DNA of 64,000 nucleotides from Phormidesmis priestleyi Ana (lineage in GTDB: Bacteria > Cyanobacteriota > Cyanobacteriia > Phormidesmidales > Phormidesmidaceae): assembly GCA_001314865.1 (NCBI GenBank), contig LJZR01000003.1:140463-204462 (forward strand), in the 5' to 3' direction. Position 1 is the stretch's first letter. Each line of letters begins with the position of its first letter. Made by a program: the position numbers and the translations under genes. The notes beneath the pieces are model-generated. The model had not been told where the DNA came from and ran no database searches. It saw nothing but the letters and a program-made list of their open reading frames with translations. Below, one piece after another: positions 60,690-64,000 of this stretch.

Positions 60690-60860
60690 CATGCGCTAGA
60701 CTTGTTAACACAGAAAGCAATGACGCTTTTGGGTCAATCCGCCATGGGTCAGCCCAAGGTAGCAGCTAACTGCTTCAAAGATTAGGATGCTTGAATAAAA
60801 TGCTCTTGGGCATAGCATTCCAGCAAATCCTGGGCTTTGAACCTAACTCGTCTAGTCTCT
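60690..60860 (+). ncRNA. Candidate 6S-like regulatory RNA
   Basis: The sequence folds as one long interrupted rod. Closing stem: CTAGAC (60696-60701) with GTCTAG (60850-60855) and GTTA (60704-60707) with TAAC (60844-60847). Then GGTCAA with TTG-ACC (one bulge), AGCCCA with TGGGCT, GG with CC, a large asymmetric bubble (25 nt on one side, 7 nt on the other) with a small GCAG/CTGC hairpin, then GGATGCT with AGCATTCC and an ATGC/GCAT apical hairpin. A rod with a central bubble is the 6S RNA plan. Strand is inferred from the -10 element and the terminator. Confidence 0.5.
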
Positions 60861-60873
60861 TTGGACTACAGCG

Positions 60874-60907
60874 AAAAGTGGGAGCTTTAAAAGAGCCCGC
60901 TTTTTTT
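60874..60907 (+). terminator. Rho-independent terminator
   Basis: AAAAG-TGGG-AG-CTT pairs with mirror GAGCCCGCTTTT (internal mismatch), followed by seven T. It would end the structured RNA and any read-through from the upstream gene. Confidence 0.7.
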
Positions 60908-60985
60908 ATTGGGCGAACTCAATGACCCGCCAACAAGCACTTCTAAGTACTTCAACAGCACTCTAACAGCACTCCACAGCATGCT

Positions 60986-61456
60986 ATGACACATCCTTTG
61001 GTTCCTCAGGTAATTGAGCTGGCGACTCCGGTGGCGAGTGGCATTGGCTTGGAGATTGTAGATGCGGTATTTCAGACCAATCAAAGCCCGCCTGTGCTGC
61101 GCATAGATGTCCGCAACCTAAATCAGGAAGATACGGGACTAGATGACTGTGAGCGCCTGAGCAGCGCCCTCACCGAAGTACTAGACGAATCGGACATTAT
61201 TCCAGATGCCTATGTGCTTGAGGTGTCGAGCCCAGGTGTTTCGGATGTGCTGACAGGCGATCGCGACTTTGCAGTGTTCAAAGGGTTTCCCGTTGAAGTG
61301 CAGCTCAGCGAAGTTTACAAAAAAAAGCAGCTGTGGAAAGGGTCTCTCGTCGGCCGCGATGAGACCAAAGTATCCCTCAACCTAAAGGGCCGACTACTGG
61401 CTATTCCCAGAGAACTGGTGCAATCAGTACAGCTCAGCAGCGAAGAAGACATGTAA
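60986..61456 (+). CDS. rimP: Ribosome maturation factor RimP
   Basis: 156 residues, full length. LEIVDAVFQ, LRIDVRN and the conserved YVLEVSSPGVSDVL motif identify RimP. It helps assemble the 30S subunit. First gene of the rimP-nusA-ylxR-infB operon; nusA starts 79 bp downstream. Confidence 0.95.
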   Translation: MTHPLVPQVIELATPVASGIGLEIVDAVFQTNQSPPVLRIDVRNLNQEDTGLDDCERLSSALTEVLDESDIIPDAYVLEVSSPGVSDVLTGDRDFAVFKGFPVEVQLSEVYKKKQLWKGSLVGRDETKVSLNLKGRLLAIPRELVQSVQLSSEEDM

Positions 61457-61535
61457 TCCCAGCTTTTTGCTTTTTTCTTAACCTTTAATTTTCAATCTTT
61501 CAGCTATTCATTCTAAAAAAAGAGAGGTCACGCCT

Positions 61536-62990
61536 ATGTCTATGGTGAGTTTGCCGGGTTTACAAGCAATGGTTGATGGCATCAGCCTAGAGCGCAACCT
61601 GCCAAAAACAGCGGTAGAGATGGCGCTGCAAGAAGCATTGCTAAAAGGCTATGAGCGCTATCGTCGCACCCAGCGCATTGACAGCAGCCAGTTTGACGAA
61701 GAGTACTTTGACAACTTTTACGTAGAGCTAGATGTTGAAGACGAAGGCTTTCGCGTGCTTGCCAACAAAACCATCGTTGAAACCGTCGAAAACTCAGACC
61801 ATCAAATCGGCCTGAAAGAAGTTCAAGAGGTCGCCCCAGAGGCCCTAGCTGGCGACACCGTGGTGCTAGATGTAACGCCTGAGCAAAGCGACTTTGGCCG
61901 AATGGCTGCAATTCAAACCAAGCAGGTGCTAGCCCAAAAGCTACGAGACCAACAACGCCGCCTCATCCAAGAAGAATTTCAGGATTTAGAAGGCTCCATT
62001 TTGAATGCCAGAGTGCTCCGATTTGAGCGGCAGTCAGTGATTATGGCCGTCAGCAGTGGACTAGGGCAGCCCGACACCGAAGCCGAGTTGCTCAAGCGCG
62101 ATCAGCTACCCAACGACAACTATCGGGCTAATGCCACCTTCCGAGTCGCCCTCAAAAGAGTGTCAGAAGGATCTCACCGAGGCCCTCAGCTATTGGTTTC
62201 TAGAGCCGATGCCAGCCTAGTCGTGGAGCTATTTTCTAACGAAGTTCCTGAGATTGAAGATGAAGTCGTGCGGATTGTGGCCGTTGCTCGTGAGGCCAAC
62301 CCCCCTTCCCGTTCGGTGGGCCCGCGCACTAAGATCGCAGTAGATACCGTAGAGAGTGACGTAGATCCTGTAGGGGCCTGTATTGGTGCGCGAGGTTCAC
62401 GCATTCAGGTCGTCGTCAATGAGCTACGCGGCGAAAAAATTGATGTCATTCGTTGGTCTCCCGATCCTTCCACTTATATTTCTAATGCGTTGAGTCCAGC
62501 GCGCGTTGACGAAGTACGGTTAATGGATCCTGAAGGGCGACAAGCGCATGTGCTCGTGCCCGAAGATCAGCTCAGCCTAGCGATTGGCAAGGAAGGACAA
62601 AACGTTCGGCTAGCGGCCAGACTCACCGGCTGGAAAATAGACATCAAAGACTCAGCCAAGTATGACTATGACGCTGAGAATGAAAAAGCGGCTGAAATCG
62701 CAGAAACCCGACGAATTGCAGCAGAAGCTGCTGAAAGAGCCGCCGCTGAAGAAGCCGCTGAAATTGCCGAAGCCGAAGAATGGAAAGCTAAGGCCAGAGC
62801 AGCGGCTGAGGCTAGGGCGGCTGCCGAAGCTGAAGCGGCGGCCTTAGCCGCTGAAAGCGCACCCCCCGAAGAGATAGAAGAGGATGACGACGAGCCGACG
62901 CCGGAGGAGATCGCTGAAGCTGAAGAATGGAGGGCCAAGGCCAGAGCAGCGGCTGAAGCCAAAGCCGCCGCCGCTAAAAAGGCTAAGTAG
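61536..62990 (+). CDS. nusA: Transcription factor NusA
   Basis: 484 residues. N-terminal RNA-polymerase-binding domain, S1 region ([20 protein letters not shown] area), and two KH domains with [22 protein letters not shown] and [19 protein letters not shown]. The last ~90 residues are an Ala/Glu-rich charged helix with a duplicated [15 protein letters not shown]-like segment, unlike E. coli, where acidic AR repeats are found. NusA modulates pausing, termination and antitermination. Same operon as rimP and infB. Confidence 0.95.
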   Translation: MSMVSLPGLQAMVDGISLERNLPKTAVEMALQEALLKGYERYRRTQRIDSSQFDEEYFDNFYVELDVEDEGFRVLANKTIVETVENSDHQIGLKEVQEVAPEALAGDTVVLDVTPEQSDFGRMAAIQTKQVLAQKLRDQQRRLIQEEFQDLEGSILNARVLRFERQSVIMAVSSGLGQPDTEAELLKRDQLPNDNYRANATFRVALKRVSEGSHRGPQLLVSRADASLVVELFSNEVPEIEDEVVRIVAVAREANPPSRSVGPRTKIAVDTVESDVDPVGACIGARGSRIQVVVNELRGEKIDVIRWSPDPSTYISNALSPARVDEVRLMDPEGRQAHVLVPEDQLSLAIGKEGQNVRLAARLTGWKIDIKDSAKYDYDAENEKAAEIAETRRIAAEAAERAAAEEAAEIAEAEEWKAKARAAAEARAAAEAEAAALAAESAPPEEIEEDDDEPTPEEIAEAEEWRAKARAAAEAKAAAAKKAK

Positions 62991-63025
62991 CCTACTTTAT
63001 AGCTGTTGAAACACGACTCACCAAC

Positions 63026-63292
63026 ATGCCAGAAAAAAATCATCGGCTATGTATTAGCTGTCGAACAGTGGTTCATCGAGATCGGCTTTGGCGAATTGTT
63101 CGCACCTTTCCTGATCATCAGATTCAGCTAGATTCGGGTATGGGCCGTTCGGCCTATGTCTGTCCGAGTATGGAATGCATTCAATTAGCGCAAAAGAAAA
63201 ATCGTTTAGGCCGGGTGCTGCGATCGCCTATCCCGGCAGAACTCTTCCATCAGCTAGAGAGTCGTTTACTCAAAAACGTTGAAAATAGATAA
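63026..63292 (+). CDS. ylxR: YlxR/RnpM family RNA-binding protein
   Basis: 88 residues. HRLCISCRTVVHRDRLWRIVR, GRSAYVCPSMECIQLAQKK and the basic C-terminus match YlxR (DUF448). In Bacillus the protein binds RNase P RNA and affects its activity (named RnpM). It sits, as usual, between nusA and infB. rnpB is 45 kb away in this window. Confidence 0.92.
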   Translation: MPEKNHRLCISCRTVVHRDRLWRIVRTFPDHQIQLDSGMGRSAYVCPSMECIQLAQKKNRLGRVLRSPIPAELFHQLESRLLKNVENR

Positions 63293-63651
63293 GCTAAAAT
63301 CACACGCGCACCAAACATCGCCGACGGTATATATCCAAGGCTATATATCTATGTTAAGGGTGGTCATTAATTGCCGCTTTACTCTATCCTTAAGAGTCAA
63401 GGCTTTAACTCTAGTGATCAAACACTTAACCCAGCCAAATTTAAGATATGGATCATAAACATGGGTCAAACCCATGGAATAAGCATCATGCTTAAAACGC
63501 CATACTTAAAACATTGGGATGAGAACAGACAAGAACACTGGTGGGATGAAAACACTGGTTAGAACACTAGGAGCCAAGCGTGTTGAGTCAATAAGGGCAA
63601 AAAGTCTTATGTAACACACATTTAAGTTAGTCAGGTTTAAGAGGAAAAGGA
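63293..63651. other. infB upstream region, 359 bp
   Basis: Contains a perfect 7-bp hairpin, CATGGGT-CAA-ACCCATG (63460-63476), and imperfect GGGATGAAAACACTGG repeats (about 63517-63560). A 63-codon open frame (63371-63562) lacks similarity and I do not count it as a gene. Most likely the infB leader. Confidence 0.55.
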
Positions 63652-64000
63652 TGAACAAGGGCAAAATAAGAATCTACGAGCTATCTAAGGAGTTGGAACT
63701 AGAAAACAGAGACATACTGGCTATCTGCGAAAAGCTAGATATTGCTGTAAAAAGCCACAGCAGCACCATCTCAGAAGAAGAAGCTAATCGCATTAGAGGC
63801 GTTGCTAAAAGCGCCGACTATTCGTCTAGCCCCGCTAAGGCAATTGCACCCAAAGCTAGACCCTCCCGTCCGCCTTCTCCTGGTACCAAACCTATTACTA
63901 AGCCCGTCCGCCCTCGTGAACAGCAAATTTTAGAAATTCGTCGCTATCCTCGGGCAGCCACACCGCCCGAAGAAGTGAGCCCAGCTGCTGCGCCACCTGC
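63652..64000 (+). CDS. infB: Translation initiation factor IF-2, N-terminal part
   Basis: Start ATG at 63652 with AGAGGAAAAGG just upstream as a fair Shine-Dalgarno sequence. The first residues ([37 protein letters not shown]) are the classic IF2-N domain, followed by the Pro/Ala-rich linker typical of cyanobacterial IF-2. The GTPase domain is beyond the window edge. Confidence 0.95.

Larger units (their letters stand above)
60650..60985. other. Gap upstream of rimP holding a structured RNA
   Basis: 336 bp without an open frame of note. It contains the 6S-like fold (60696-60855), a terminator (60874-60907) and the rimP upstream region. Confidence 0.7.

Noticed and set aside
63371-63562. 63-codon frame between ylxR and infB
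   Set aside because: No recognisable family, biased composition and short repeats; more likely an infB leader.

Overview
The window is chromosomal DNA of a cyanobacterium. The evidence is ntcA, a cyAbrB-type regulator, a CCB2/CCB4-like cytochrome b6 haem-assembly protein, a run of protein families found mostly or only in cyanobacteria (DUF2605, DUF2973, DUF751, DUF3084, DUF3122, DUF3155, DUF3181), and very frequent copies of the octamer GCGATCGC (HIP1). Codon use and small-gene content look Leptolyngbya/Synechococcales-like, but the sequence does not fix a genus. There is no prophage, insertion sequence, CRISPR array or defence island; nearly everything is housekeeping or conserved-unknown.

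Layout. 1-2.5 kb: end of a glycosyltransferase and an ABC exporter (cell-surface glycan type). 2.6-7.8 kb, minus strand: M48 peptidase, two YbjQ proteins, dienelactone hydrolase lipoprotein, glutamine amidotransferase, DUF2973, DUF2605 and a Trp-rich protein. 7.9-12.4 kb: a GldA-GldF-GldG-DUF4340 ABC operon. 12.5-18.4 kb: zinc-ribbon protein, TMEM14-like protein, DUF815 ATPase, aldo/keto reductase, Gfo/Idh/MocA oxidoreductase and RNase III, the last lying just 3' of rnpB (RNase P RNA). 19-25.5 kb: membrane-anchored unknown, Dam-type methylase without a normal start codon, DUF751-rbfA-GH3 operon, fabI, ntcA with its own NtcA box. 25.5-34 kb: DUF3084, PadR regulator, CCB2/CCB4-like protein, DUF3155, histidine kinase, membrane protein, cyAbrB. 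34-41 kb: Rrf2-cobD, pyrR, type 2 IPP isomerase, sppA-hisC. 41-50 kb: RidA, YdeP-like molybdoenzyme, epoxide-hydrolase-like protein, two response regulators, PhnZ-like HD protein, metallo-beta-lactamase-fold protein, lipA, DUF3122. 50-59 kb: TPR protein, MATE pump, small conserved unknowns, moaC, tRNA-Arg(ACG), MFS transporter, DUF1643, alpha/beta hydrolase. 59-64 kb: a membrane protein, a probable 6S-like RNA, then the classic rimP-nusA-ylxR-infB operon running off the end.

The most unusual signal is not a gene. At least eighteen genes on both strands end inside a short tandem repeat (unit 10-17 bp, 2-9 copies) in which one copy contains the stop codon. Repeats outside genes have units of 10-17 bp, often not multiples of three, so copies put stops in several frames. 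Comparable expansions inside genes are 12, 15 or 24 bp and keep the frame. This suggests a genome with very active short tandem duplication, either biased to gene ends or retained there. Other points worth checking are a 160-nt rod-shaped RNA fold upstream of rimP, the start-less methylase, the clustering of RNA-processing genes around rnpB, and an orphan PhnZ-like oxygenase.
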